Shown here piece by piece: positions 35,553 to 46,658 of a stretch of 64,000 nucleotides of DNA (the first letter of the stretch is position 1; every line of letters starts with the position of its first letter). A program made the position numbers and the translations under genes. The stretch is from contig JANATG010000015.1 of the NCBI GenBank assembly GCA_029449235.1, positions 806,001 to 870,000 of the forward strand, in the 5' to 3' direction. The stretch is from Linnemannia schmuckeri. Lineage: Eukaryota > Mortierellomycota > Mortierellomycetes > Mortierellales > Mortierellaceae. Under the pieces are notes generated by a model, which saw nothing but the letters and a program-made list of their open reading frames with translations, made no database searches and had not been told where the DNA came from.

Positions 35553-36720
35553 CTACGCATTCAGGTTTTGATTGAGATATTCTACGAAGCCTTCGGCTAC
35601 TCTGGTCATATCCAGCAAGGTGTGCATCTTGTTAATCGACGTGAACTGTCGACGCAACCTCCTCAGTTCGCTTAAAGTAACCACCCGCGTCGGTGGAAGC
35701 TGCAAAAGAATGGATGAAAGTGGTGCCTTGATCTGTTTGGTTGGATCGCCAGACTTTTGGGCGTCGAGGATAGCCTGAATCACATTCTGCGTCGTCTGGT
35801 CAAACTCGTACAGGTAGTTGGTTTCCTTCACGACTTTCTATGAATGCCGTTGGACAAGGATGCGCAAAATGAGTTAGTCCGCGGCTAACATGCAAAATGA
35901 GACGATCCTGTCAAGTATTCGATAGAGCGAAGTGGGCTCCTTACCACGACGGTGGACATGTTTGGGGGCTTCGCCTTTTTCAGGATAACAGAGTCCCAGA
36001 TTTCGTTCTCGGGTAATTTGTCTTCTGGTACCATTACAAAAAGAGGAGAGTCCCATCGTGTCCTTGAGTCTGGTTCCTCGAATCTGACCACCAATTCCTC
36101 GAATATCGTCTCTGGGTATGCTCCGGACTCTTTATTCCATGCCCTTGCTCTGTCTGGGATACATGCGCAAAACACCTAATCGGTGACGTTCAGGTCGTTC
36201 ATCATTTAGCAAAAGAAAAATAAGAAGATATGATAATTAGAATATTAGCAACCCAACCAGTTATCCTTACGTTTTACTAAAATCCATAGCCTTTCTGCGA
36301 ATTCGGTTGTGCGATCATCATGGCGATAATATGTCTTTAAATCCCAAAATAGCTGCTTACCACGCAATGGGGCGTTCCAATGGCTCGCGCAACGCAGTAA
36401 AGTTGATATCGGAAGCCTTTGATATAATTTAGACTATCAACAATGACGATATCATCCTTGGAAAGAAGTCTCTCGACTGCTGACATAAGCGCGCCTCGGG
36501 CCTTCTTTTCGTCCGCGGCCGTGTTGTAGGAGACGTGCTTGTTGAGATTCAGCGACTCGTCGTTGACAATGTGAAGCCGGTAGTCCTTGGTCTTTGGCGT
36601 AGCTGAATCATCCTGTGCCTGTGCCTGTACTGCCAGTCGTGCTTCAAAGAATGCCTTGAGTTCCTGTGCTCTGGTGGTTTTCCCGCTCGTGGGCAGTCCG
36701 CTGAGAATGATAAGTGGCAT
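35553..36720 (-). CDS. KTI12: Elongator-associated protein Kti12
   Basis: Three phase-0 exons (36720-36361, 36175-35945, 35837-35553) give 291 aa; yeast Kti12 is 313. A P-loop GLPTSGKT sits at residues 8-15, and DDIVIVDSLNYIKGFRYQLYCVAR is the conserved Walker B region and following helix of the Kti12/PSTK family. YPETIFEELVVRFEEPD and RWDSPLFVM are also typical. Kti12 is a tRNA-binding ATPase that helps Elongator modify the wobble uridine of tRNAs. Together with PUS10 it makes two tRNA-modification genes in the window, although they are far apart. It is divergent from the DPBB-like membrane protein gene, with 463 nt between the starts that include an A16 run near 36782. Confidence 0.95.
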
Positions 36721-37183
36721 TACTGTCCTTTCGTCTGGATGAAGGAGGACGTGTGGAGATCAACAACAATGGTCGTTGTTCAAAAAAAAAAAAAAAACGC
36801 CCCCAACTTTGTCACAAAAGCAGGTTTGAGCACGTGATATAGGTGCACAGTAACGAGCGCGTTCAAGAGAAACAAATGGTTGGATAGGATCACACCTCTA
36901 CTACTGCGCGAGAACAAGCAGCAACACTGCAATGAACTAGCACATTCACTCAAGTACTCACTGTCATAGCAGTAGCATTGTCGATAACCTGCCTGTAAAA
37001 GACGAGAGTGTGTGGTTGCGAATTATCCATAAGGATTCTCTCTCATTTTTTGCCATCTTCAGTTGAATACCTACACTCTTCTTCTCTCTTCACTCTTCTC
37101 TGACTTCGCCCTCCTTTCCCCCCTTCATACTCCTTCCATTTTCCCATCATCATCGACACATTCACATATATACCTTCCACTCC
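36721..37183. promoter_or_regulatory. Divergent promoter of KTI12 and the DPBB-like membrane gene
   Basis: The two start codons are 463 nt apart. An A16 run (about 36782-36797) lies near KTI12, and a long CT-rich leader (about 37030-37160) precedes the plus-strand gene. ACATATATACC (about 37164-37174) resembles a TATA box but is only about 15 nt before the ATG, so it is probably leader sequence. Confidence 0.4.
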
Positions 37184-39332
37184 ATGGACTTCTCAATGTC
37201 ACACAATGATAATACTCAGTCACCCAAAAGCAGGAACGATGACATAGTTTCCGGTTGCTGGCGACAGTTTTCGAGACCTTCCAACTATGTCGAGGATTAC
37301 AACGGGGAAATAGGTTGCAAACTCGATCCACTGAGGCGATCAAGGATCCCTCGGAAACGCAACTCCAAGTCTCCTATCACCCTTAATTCACACTCGCCTC
37401 TCGCTCCGGCCAACAATCCGTTGACACTCAATTCGCCAGAACGCATCGCCATATCTTCTGACTATGCCCCTCTTTCACCACAATCTCCTCCTTTCTTCGT
37501 ACCATCTATACAACAAAACTCCACAGAGTCGTCTTCAGTCGAATCTCTAGCAACAGTGAAATCGGGCCTTTCCAACATGTCGCTCGCCGAACCCAACGTA
37601 TCCAATACTCAGGACGGCAACATACCAATCGACCGTGGAGGATGCAATACCACATCGGACGGAAGTGCAGCTAGTATCGAGAACAACGTCCCAACTAGCC
37701 GCAGCTCCAATCAGTCATCAACACCAAGTCAACCCAGTAACAGTAACGAGACAAGGAATAGCGACGATGGTTCAGGAACTGGATCTGGAACTGGATCTGG
37801 ATCTGCAGGCACCCCAGCAAAGCCGAGACCATCAGTGCCGAGAATCATTATCCCCGATGGAACATCAATCAACCTCTCAACACCACCAACTACGCCTCGT
37901 CAGTCTCATAAATCCCCATTGCCCACCATCATTGCTCACTGGCCCTACACCCTTCAACAGATCACGGAGAGACTACACTCACAGGGTCGATTACCATACC
38001 GCAGGAACCAGGTTGCACCACCTCGACAGGCAACCGATCCAAGAAACAACACAGTAGATCAGCAACAGAAGGAGACTCAACAATCGCCAAGGGTGACAAG
38101 ACAAGCTAATGTGCAAATTGAACTGGCAGAGTTGAGCCCCGTCGAGGGTCAGGGGTCCATGCCAGAGGCCAATAGAGCCCCCAACGATCCCTCTTCTCCA
38201 GAGCAAAACCCTCATCTTCCGTACATGTCCGAGTTTGGTGTGGTAGGAGTCCAAATGGGCGGCAGGAGCGATTCACTTTCGTCGAGTGAAAAGTTCATCT
38301 GGTGGGACTATGAAGAGACACCCGAGGGCGTATTTTCGAGGGAGAGGTGGCGGAGAGTTCTTTGTTCGCGGCCTGGTCTTGTCAACATATGCAAGTACAT
38401 CATCACCACCTCGCTTGGTCTGATTACCATTCTCGCGATTGCGCTGACTGCTTTGGGTAGGATCAAGAACCAACAACAAGTATCCGACATCATTCCTGAG
38501 AGTCTTGCCGATATCATCATGGAAGCGCAGATCGTGGTCATCAAAGATTTTAATCGCTTTCAGCAGACAAGCCTAGCGCAAGGAAACTATTTGCAGCTGG
38601 AACAGCACCCGCAGCTGAAAACAAGCACTAAGATACCCATCTGGACTCAGCCTATCCGACAAGGATGCTTCGACGAGAAATGCGACATTGAAGATCTCGG
38701 CAAAGAATACTTTGCATTTATGGTGAGTTCGTCGCCTTAACGTTCGAACTTCAGCGACTATCAGCAATGAGAAGGGCGCTAAGCGTAACCGTCATTTGCA
38801 CGCTTGATCTGCACTTTAGCATCCAGAATCTTTTGACATCGCATTGCCGCACAATTGGCCGTCACTCTGCAATAGCTGCATTGAGATCTCCAGGAACCAG
38901 TTTGTGTACAAGACCAAGGTCCGAATCCTCGGGGATCTTTCAACATGCTCCGTCAATGCTACTCAATCCAGTGGCTCTGCCGCTCCAAGCCCAGACGTCT
39001 CTACCCCTACCTCTACCACACAACCCATTCCCGCGCCATTGCCAACAACCCATACTAACAAGACACATCACCACAAGCCCAAACGCCTCGGCACTCTTCC
39101 TAATCTACACCCTTCTTCCCAGAAGAATCGCGGAAAACCCCATAAGAGACAAGAAGCAAGTGCTCTCTTTTTGTCTGACTCCTTGGTTCAAGAGCCAGCG
39201 GTTGCAAGCCTTCCTTGTCTTATTGTCGATCCCTCCACGTTTAACAATTTGACCATGTATGATACTCAGGCGGCATTACACGAAATGAATCTGCTTCAAG
39301 TCCAGTTCCGCTTTGTGGTGTGCGATAGCTGA
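37184..39332 (+). CDS. Type II membrane protein with an extracellular barwin/DPBB-like domain
   Basis: Two exons (37184-38722, 38820-39332) give 683 aa. About 400 Ser/Pro/Thr/Asn-rich residues come first, with a GTGSGTGSGS patch, then one membrane span (about 400-427, including IITTSLGLITILAIALTALG). The C-terminal part has the layout of a double-psi beta-barrel like those of fungal expansin-like proteins: CFDEKC, EYFAFMHPESFD, CNSCIEI, VYKTKVRILGDLSTC, then, after an insert of about 85 Ser/Thr/Pro/His-rich residues, LIVDPSTFNNL and FRFVVCDS. The long N-terminus would be cytosolic and the barrel outside or in the wall. The exon 1 donor is GTGAGT, and the second exon starts in phase at HPESF. 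The domain call rests on pattern, not on a search. No enzymatic role is claimed. Confidence 0.7.
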
Positions 39333-39567
39333 CACATAGCAATAAAACTTGTATCCATAGTCCTATTTTTTGGTTCCAGATTGCTGAAAGGTGAGCAAGG
39401 AGACCCCGAGGAACGGACGCGACTTTTCACGTCTTTTTGTCAAAATCACGTGAGATACACGCGCGGCCAAAAAGAAAGAAAAAAAAAGATGTACAGAAGA
39501 ACGGACACACTTTTCTTTCCCTTGACCATTCCCCTTTTCTTCAAAGACACAACAACTTCTCGTCAGC

Positions 39568-41344
39568 ATGGGAGTACTCAACCGCGAAGGGGACCTGCAG
39601 GCATACGGATACAACGACGATGGCATTGTGACCGATTCCTCTGAGGTTCAGGTAAATCAATTCTGTGACCCGTGTCGAGCATGTGCCAAACAACCCTCTC
39701 CACCTCGTACTTTCTTTGTTCGTGGAACTTGTGAAGAAAACTTAACAAAGAGATACTTCCTTCCTCTGCTATTTCGCTAGCTTGAGACAGAAGAGAGTAT
39801 CCGCCGGGTTTTTTTCCCATACACCCAGGAGAGCCCAATGCCACTACCTATTGCCAGGTACGTTTATTCCTTTATGCGTCTGCATGTTGTTCTTCCTGCC
39901 TCGTGAACACCTTGCCTCGACCCCCTAAGAAGATATCCAATTGACAAGCCATGCGCCTTTTTTTCTCAATCCTGCGCATACGACAAAAGTCTTGAGTTGA
40001 GGAAGCTTCGCCATGTCAAATACGTTCTGGGCGCACTCGACAAACTTGCCAGTCACTGGACCGCCCTCGATGCCAGCAAACCCTGGCTCTGCTATTGGAT
40101 TCTTCACGCACTCGATTTACTCGGTTATAGGATTCCTGAACGCCTCGCAGTCAGGGCTATCTCGACCATGCAGCATATTCAATCGCCTACAGGAGGATTC
40201 GGCGGAGGGCCCGGACAGGAAGCTCATTTGGCAACCACCTATGCTGCTGTCAACACGCTGGCTATTATTGGGACCAAGGAGGCATACGACGTGATTAACA
40301 GGGAGACTCTGAAAAAGTTTCTTATGAGCGTAAAGCAAAAGGATGGTTCGTTTACGATGACCGTTGGAGGAGAGGTTGATGTCCGAGGAAGCTACTGTGC
40401 CATGTCAGCCGCGACCATTACCAACATTGTGACCCCAGAGTTGACGGCTAATGCGGCCGAGTTCATTGCTCGGTGTCAGACCTACGAGGGCGGAATTGGT
40501 GGATTCCCTGGGGTGGAGGCACATGCTGGCTATACCTTTTGTGGATTGGCAGCACTTGAGTTACTGGGAAGGACCGACATTTTAAACCTAGATACATTTA
40601 CGAAATGGAGTAGCAGTCGCCAGATGTCGATGGAGGGTGGATTTCAGGGTAGGACAAACAAACTGGTCGATGGCTGTTATGCCTTCTGGACTGGCGGTAT
40701 CTTCCCTATCTTGGGCAAGATGCTCGAAACTGCTGGACAGGACCAGGAAGCTCTGGACTTTGTCTATGACCGAGGTACGTCCAGGACAATAGTGTTGAAG
40801 GGTTTCTATGAAGGAACGTTACACTTGATGGCAAACTAACCTACCTTCCTCGTTCGCAACTACTTTTGTGTGTAGATGGTCTGCAGGAATACCTCTTGGC
40901 AGCGTGTCAGTCCAAGACAGGAGGCCTCCGTGACAAACCTTCAAAGTAAGTCACACTCCTTAGACAATGCGGACAAAATTACTTTGTGCATAACATTACC
41001 GACTTTCGACACGAGACTAACTATCAATCATTCTGTTTTGCCCTACAAGATCTGTTGACTACTATCACACATGCTACTGCCTCAGCGGACTGTCTCTCTC
41101 ACAACATCAAATCTCGTTCAGACACGAGCTCAAGGATATTGCACCTGGAGGACTTTCGGCTTTGCTCTGGTCCGAGAACTACGACAAGAGGAGAGTGATG
41201 GGCTCACCTTCGAATGTTTTAGAAACCACTCATCCTGTGTTGAACATTCGGATGGACAAGGTCAGGAAGGCATTCTTGCACTATTACGGCAAGGCCGCCG
41301 AGGATGTTATTGAGGAAGTTGATATCGAGATTATTCGCAGCTAA
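39568..41344 (+). CDS. RAM1: Protein farnesyltransferase beta subunit
   Basis: Five exons (39568-39651, 39781-39857, 39930-40774, 40876-40945, 41050-41344) give 456 aa. The zinc ligands expected from rat FTase beta (D297, C299, H362) are found as D301 and C303 in LVDGCYAFWTGG and H365 in DYYHTCYCLSGL. Other family segments are GGFGGGPGQEAHLATTYAAV, GEVDVRGSYCAMSAATI and EGGIGGFPGVEAHAGYTFCG, which are repeats of the alpha-alpha barrel. With the alpha subunit it attaches farnesyl to CaaX proteins such as Ras and a-factor-type pheromones. It ends 57 nt from the stop of the convergent RING gene, so their 3' UTRs probably overlap. The start ATG gives MGVLNREGDLQAYG; the N-terminal exon is poorly conserved. 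Confidence 0.95.
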
Positions 41345-41401
41345 GCGAAAGTATTAAAAAACCAAAAGCTCGATTTTTTTATTATTTTAAAAGTCCATTG
41401 G

Positions 41402-44256
41402 TTATGCTCTGAAGACGTGAAGAAGCTTGACGACGTATTCGCGGCAAATGGGGCACACTCGTGGCCCCTCCATGATTTTTTTGCCACTATAAAGGTCGCA
41501 CATACAACAAAAAGAGGTGTTAGTACCTTGAAGGACTCAAAACATGTACAGTGGTAGTATAATTGCGGATATATAACGTACCAGTCCATGCAGGTGGACA
41601 TGTGGCCGCAGTTGAGCATTACGCAGTTCAAGGACGCTTCAAAGCAAACCTTGCAGAGATGCTCATCGTCAGTTGTCGAAGACTGTTCTCCTCCGTTGGC
41701 AGCAGATCCATTCGATAATGGCTTTTGCTGCTGTTGTTGTTGCTGTTGCTCCTGCTGTTGCTTTTGCTGTTCCTGCTGCTCGCTCTGCTCCCTGGCCGCC
41801 TCCTGTTCATTGAAAATCCGCACCTGTTCAGCTTTGGTGCTAACCATAAGTTTCTGCAGCTGACTGACCAGGTCAGACTTCTCGACGACTCCGACATAGG
41901 AGACAAAATTGGTGTCCAATAAAGATTTGATGACCTTGATTGAAAGCGTGGACGGATCGACGTTTTCAGAGACAATCTCTTCGATAGTCAACAGACTGGT
42001 GCTGTGCTCTGTCTGTGGTCCTCGGTTGGACTGTCGTGGAGGTCGAGAGGAATTGGGTGATGGTGTTGGTGTCTCAGAGCTTTGAGGAGCCGTAGCGTCT
42101 TGGCGCGAGTGCGAAGAAGAATAGGGTGTAGAGCCTGATTTTGAAGCAAAAGTTGAGTAATCGTTGCGATCTTGAGGTGCTCTTGGTCCATGAGAAGGTG
42201 TCTCTGGTGTTGGCGGCGCTGGTCTTGACTGAGATGAGGTACTGGAGGACGTGGGTCTGGACGTTGCCTGTGGTCGAGGACTCTCTGGAGCTGTGGATGA
42301 TGAAGCTTGACGCGATGCGCTCGTTGGTCGAGCTGGCTGAGGCGTAGCCTGAGGAGTGGGTGTTGATTTTGGCGCCGCCTGGGAAGTAGGTATTGGTCGT
42401 GGCGCCGCCTGAGGAGTAGGTGCTGACCGCGGTGCCGTTTGAGGGGTAGGTGTTGGCCGTGGCGACGCTTGAGGAGTAGGCTGAGGTTGAGGTACCGCCT
42501 GTGGTGTGGGTTTTGGTGAAGGTGTCGTTTGATGCTTGGATTGAGAATCCTGCGAATTATTGAAGCCATAAGTGGTATTGGGCATATAATTCGTTGAACT
42601 ACTAGCTGTACCGGATGCTGGGTATGGAGCAGGTTGGGGTTGCTGAGTATAGTGTTGGTGCTGCTGTTGCTGCTGATTGTGAAAGTATTGGTTCTGGTTG
42701 TATTGCTGTTGGTATGGCTGCTGCCGAGGTTGAGGTTGAGGTTGAGATTGCTTCTCATAATAGGGCGTCCCTTGTTGAAAGTGTGCGAAAGGGTGTTGCT
42801 GCTGTCCCTGCTGAGGAGGATATTGCTGGTAAGTCTGCTGGTAGTACGTTTGGTTGTTCTGGTGGTATTGAGCATTTGTTGACTGATAGTTTGCCTGCGC
42901 GCCTTGAGTGAATGGATGTTGTTGGTATTGAGTATGGCCATTGAAGGCCGAGTAGCCTCCTTGCTCCGGCGTCGCTCCAGGTGGGTAAGCTGTATAGTAT
43001 CCTTGAGTTGGCGGAGGAAACCCTGCTGGGAAGAATGTAGGGGCTGCTCCTGTAAGAGGTGCATAAGGGTGAGTGTCTGGGATAGGTATGGCTTGATGTG
43101 GTGTTGCTCCTGACTGTGGAGTAGGCATAGCCGGATAGCCATACTGCTGTTGCTGGTAAGACTGAGGTTGAGGTTGCTGTGTAAAGTTAAAGGACCCTTG
43201 TTTGGCTTGTACAGGGTGAGGCTGCGGTTGGGGTTGGGGTTGCGGATGATAAGACTGGGGCCTCGAGGCCGCCTGAGGCTTTTGAGCGGAAGTAGAAGTT
43301 GGTTCTGGTCGCTGAGGAGGCCTTGGTGGTGCGTCGTCGTTACCAAAGAGCTTTGCGAAGAACTTATCCAAGTCCCAGAAGCGCTCTTCGCCTAACCCTT
43401 GCGACAAATGCGAGGAGGTCGAATAGATTTCTTCTTCGATCCTGGCTGCTTTTTCGACTGTATCCGGCGTGTTCTTCCTAAAGTACACCTCTGACTCCTC
43501 TGGCAATGGTCTGTTTTCTTGAATAGCCTTGATGAGCTCTATTACCACAGGAATATCAACTCAATATTTTACTTCGGAAAAAAGAGTCATAACTCCGCTC
43601 AACAGCAAAATCTTTACCTTGCTTTTCTAGCATTCCGTGGGTGGAAATGTTGTAGGAGGCAAGGTACCGCTTCAGAGTTTTGATGTTAAGCTTTGCCAAG
43701 GCTGCGTCATCCATTTTGTAAACTATATAAGGCACAGGGAAAAAAGAGCAACTGATGAGAACTGAAGCGTGTTATTGCAATCTTTATAGTTTCAAGGCAA
43801 CGCATTGTACGATGTACACATACCATAGAGGAAATGGGAGCAATACCGACAGCAGCGGACGGGTCTACGTTAATAGCAAAAAGAATGACCGTTAAGCTAA
43901 GCTATGACGGGAAACGAACGATTAAAACTGCGATGTGATAACTTAAAGAGACTCACTTAGTGTATCCGAACTGAGGTAGTCGAGTCTTGAAGGTACTGCA
44001 GTCCTTGCACACTTGGACACCTGTATCAAAATGACGAGAGAGGGATTATTCCCGTGGCGGAGGGAGTGCGAGTAAAATAGTCGATGAGTATGGGAGTGCA
44101 GGCCGACACACATGGAGAAGCGGATGCGTTATGGGTCGATCACATACCGCAGTTATGACAGTTTTTTCTCTTTGCCTTAAAGCTCTTCCCGCAACGGTCA
44201 CAGCTCGGAGCGAGCATGTCAACCTTGAGGACAGGCACGGTGTGCCGGGGTGCCAT
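41402..44256 (-). CDS. FYVE-like/SAP/RING ubiquitin ligase, RNF34/RFFL (CARP)-like
   Basis: Six exons (44256-44148, 44020-43957, 43864-43824, 43722-43618, 43538-41582, 41486-41402) give 786 aa. Residues about 17-70 form a FYVE-type zinc finger with eight Cys: CDRC, CHNC, CKDC, CRYC. Next is a SAP-like helix pair (LNIKTLKRYLASYNISTHGM), then about 400 Gln/Pro/Tyr-rich residues. A second SAP-like module follows (SIKVIKSLLDTNFVSYVGVV), then a Gln-rich coil and a C-terminal RING (LCKVCFEASLNCVMLNCGHM, CMDCGKK, CPICREYVVKLLHVF). The order matches animal RNF34 and RFFL, E3 ligases associated with endosomal membranes, but with a far longer middle. Short exons of 64 and 41 nt complete the FYVE finger. 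It converges with RAM1. Target proteins are unknown. Confidence 0.92.
42335..42515 (-). repeat. Degenerate in-frame minisatellite (TPQAAPRP-type) in the RNF34-like gene
   Basis: Roughly six copies of a 30-36 nt unit encode variants of PTPQAAPRP (TPQASPRP, TPQTAPRS, TSQAAPKS, TPQATPQP). The copies stay in frame and differ mainly by substitutions. They form the Pro-rich core of the disordered middle region and also produce a long overlapping open frame that is not real. Confidence 0.85.
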
Positions 44257-45341
44257 TTGGTGGAGTAAGCGGATGTGAATGGGTGGCGGAGGGATGAATG
44301 GAGGAAGTGGAGAATAAAAGGTGCGGATTAGTAGATGAGCAGGAAAGGTCGTAGGGCTGTTGAAAGGCAGCAATTGGTCCAATATGTCAGAAATGGGCCA
44401 CATGTTGAGATTTGCCCTGAAAATGGAGTCGTGGCAGTGCACACTGAGCCCGCATGTCGCCGCTCTATACCTGTCAAACGGGAAATTTGATGCATGAACT
44501 ACTTTTTCGTCTACTTTCGTCTATGTATCGATTTGAGTGGAATGTTTAAGAATACGTTCTGGGACAAGAGGAGGAGTAACATCTAGGTCCATCCCATATT
44601 CTTCGCGTCCATTCAATTTATTTTACATATATTCGCGAGGTTGGTAAGAAACAAATTGTCCCCGACCGAACGACGGCCACGTGAGGTGGCACACTGTTCC
44701 CAGATAACAACATATCGAATGCAAGCAAAACTCCTTAATAAGGAAGAGTAGGTAGCTGCTGCAGAAGAGAATCAGTGATGGAAGCGATGCCCTGGCGCTG
44801 TTCCATTCCACGGACGCGAAAACACTGTGATCTGAGACCACTGAGGCTAATCAAAACACGTATGATGTTCCATGTTTTAAGCTAATAAGAGTCTCTGATC
44901 AAGTACATGCAAAAAGACGGATGAACCATGTCCTATTCTTTAGCTGTTGTTGATCAACTTAACGCGCTTGGTGTTGGTGTCTGCCCTTTAGTGAGTGGAA
45001 TAACTCTTGCCCTGCGGAAGAAGAGGCGCTGCTGGGGTAAGAGACATTGGTCAATATATGGTCGATATGCATTGAACAATGCGCTCATTGTGTTCATATA
45101 AGGACGAAGAAAAGACGCGCTGAGATTCAACCAAGATAATTGTGTGCGAAAGAGTGAGAAGAACAGTGTAAATCCAATAATCGGGCGCATACAGGTTGTT
45201 CCAAGCAGTAAATCTCGACTCAAGGATCGCTCCGGAGCTGGTTCTCTAATCGACGGTTCTTGAAATGTTCATTGGCAGCCCTCGTGTGAGACAGCCCTCG
45301 TAAGGTCATGTTCATAACCATTATAAAATGTTGCCCAGCGA
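44257..45341. other. Intergenic region, RING gene promoter to tandem-DPBB gene
   Basis: About 1.1 kb without a recognised gene. It is the RING-gene promoter on the left and the leader of the tandem-DPBB gene on the right. CATTATAAAATG at 45319-45330 contains a TATA-like TATAAAA only about 12 nt before the first codon of the DPBB frame, which bears on where that gene starts. Confidence 0.45.
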
Positions 45342-46235
45342 TTGCCCTCAAAATACTTCTCCACTTCTTCATTCACCTTCATCCTCATCATTTTTATCGT
45401 ATTCACCATCGCCCCTGTTGTCACCTTTGCCCTCGTGGCCGCTACGCTTTTGGGAGCCATGTCTGCTCCAATCTCGCACAACGCTAAGATAAAAGTTGCA
45501 GCTCTCAACACCAAGTACTCCGGCTTTGGCACCATCGTCACCGAGCAGTTCCACCATGGTGCCTGCGGCGATATGGAATACTCCTCAAGTGATACCGTTG
45601 TCGCCATAAACGCTGCCCAGTTTAGTAGCTTCAAGCATGGATCATCTATCTGTGGCAGGTATGTCAAGGTCAACCGCTCCGATAGCGACTCAACCCATTA
45701 TATTTACAAGGTCACCGATGTTTGCAAGGATTGCGAAGAGAACTCACCCTTGTTCTCCGAGAGAGCATTGAGCTTGTTCTCTAACCAGGATCGGCTCCCT
45801 ATCGATTGGGAGCTGATCGAGGGTGTAAAGGAGGATGAAGACGACAACGGTCATACCTCCAAGCCTGAGTCCAAGCCCGAGTCCAAGCCCGAGTCCAAGG
45901 CTTCTGGTCACCACACCAGTCGTACCTACCGCGGCCGTGGGACCTGGTTTAGTGACACCAGAGGATCATGTGGGGTTGACTTTTCCCAAGACGAGATGAT
46001 TGTGGCCTTGGACGAAGCCCAGCAAGGAGAGCAGCGTGGTCATGATTCCCAGTGCTTCAAGAAGATCCGCGTATCAGTCAAGGGTGACCCTTCGAAAAGT
46101 GTCGTTGTCCGCGTCGTCGATACTTGTCCTTACCGCTACTGCAGCTACGGCCAACTGGATCTTTCCCAGGCGGCTTTCAAAAAGTTTGCTCCCATGTCCG
46201 GAGGCGTTCTTGACCTCGAATGGTCTTTCGTCTAA
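45342..46235 (+). CDS. Secreted protein with two RlpA-like double-psi beta-barrel domains
   Basis: A single uninterrupted frame of 297 codons. It begins with a Ser/Thr and hydrophobic leader (FTFILIIFIVFTIAPVV). A first DPBB-like domain follows (YSGFGTIVTEQFHHGACGDM, VVAINAAQF, CGRYVKV, KVTDVCKDC), then an acidic linker with three KPES units, then a second domain (YRGRGTWFSDTRGSCGVDF, MIVALDEAQ, CFKKIRV, VRVVDTCPYRYCSYGQLDLS, DLEWSFV). The second domain is the more canonical. Such proteins occur in fungal walls and secretomes and resemble expansins and cerato-platanin-type folds. The start is unresolved: the codon at 45342 is TTG, no in-frame ATG precedes it after the stop at 45324, and the first in-frame ATG (45459, MSAPIS) would remove the leader. 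A short upstream exon or a mutated start is possible. Confidence 0.75.
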   Translation: MPSKYFSTSSFTFILIIFIVFTIAPVVTFALVAATLLGAMSAPISHNAKIKVAALNTKYSGFGTIVTEQFHHGACGDMEYSSSDTVVAINAAQFSSFKHGSSICGRYVKVNRSDSDSTHYIYKVTDVCKDCEENSPLFSERALSLFSNQDRLPIDWELIEGVKEDEDDNGHTSKPESKPESKPESKASGHHTSRTYRGRGTWFSDTRGSCGVDFSQDEMIVALDEAQQGEQRGHDSQCFKKIRVSVKGDPSKSVVVRVVDTCPYRYCSYGQLDLSQAAFKKFAPMSGGVLDLEWSFV

Positions 46236-46658
46236 CGACAACACCTGAATATTTACATCTTTTCATCCCTGTCACATACTTTACCACGACAAAATAAAAA
46301 AAGCCTGGGTTTTCATTTTTTCATTTGGCGTTCCTGGATTTAAACGGGTCACGTGGGCTGCCTCGGCCGCGGTGGCTTTGCGGATACTTCTTTTGAGCTG
46401 CTCTGGTCTTTACCTTTCAACCTTCGCCTCCCCTCCTCCCTCCCTCTCTCTTCCCCTCTACTTGTTGTCGTTGTTGACACGTAGCAGCAATCCTTTTTTC
46501 GCATTAGCAGTTAGCTGGAGACCATTCAGGACATCCAAGAAGCGATTCCTCACGCTAAAAAAATAATCTTTAGGAAAGCAAGCAAAGGAATCGACCGACA
46601 AACAAAAGACACCATTTTTAGTGCCGAAGCAATAAGGAATCCAACCAACTAGTCCACT
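46236..46658. other. Intergenic region between the DPBB gene and CFT1
   Basis: 423 nt in tandem orientation. The left part is the DPBB 3' flank and includes AATAAAA-like sequence near 46291-46298 (ACAAAATAAAAAAAG), a plausible poly(A) signal. The right part is CT-rich (46425-46465) and leads to the CFT1 ATG at 46659. No gene is seen. Confidence 0.45.

Noticed and set aside
41988..43346. A 452-codon open frame on the minus strand, rich in Ser, Arg, His, Leu and Asn
   Set aside because: It overlaps the RNF34-like gene in another frame. It exists because the Gln/Pro-rich codons (CAG, CAA, CCT) have few stops when shifted, and it has no domain.
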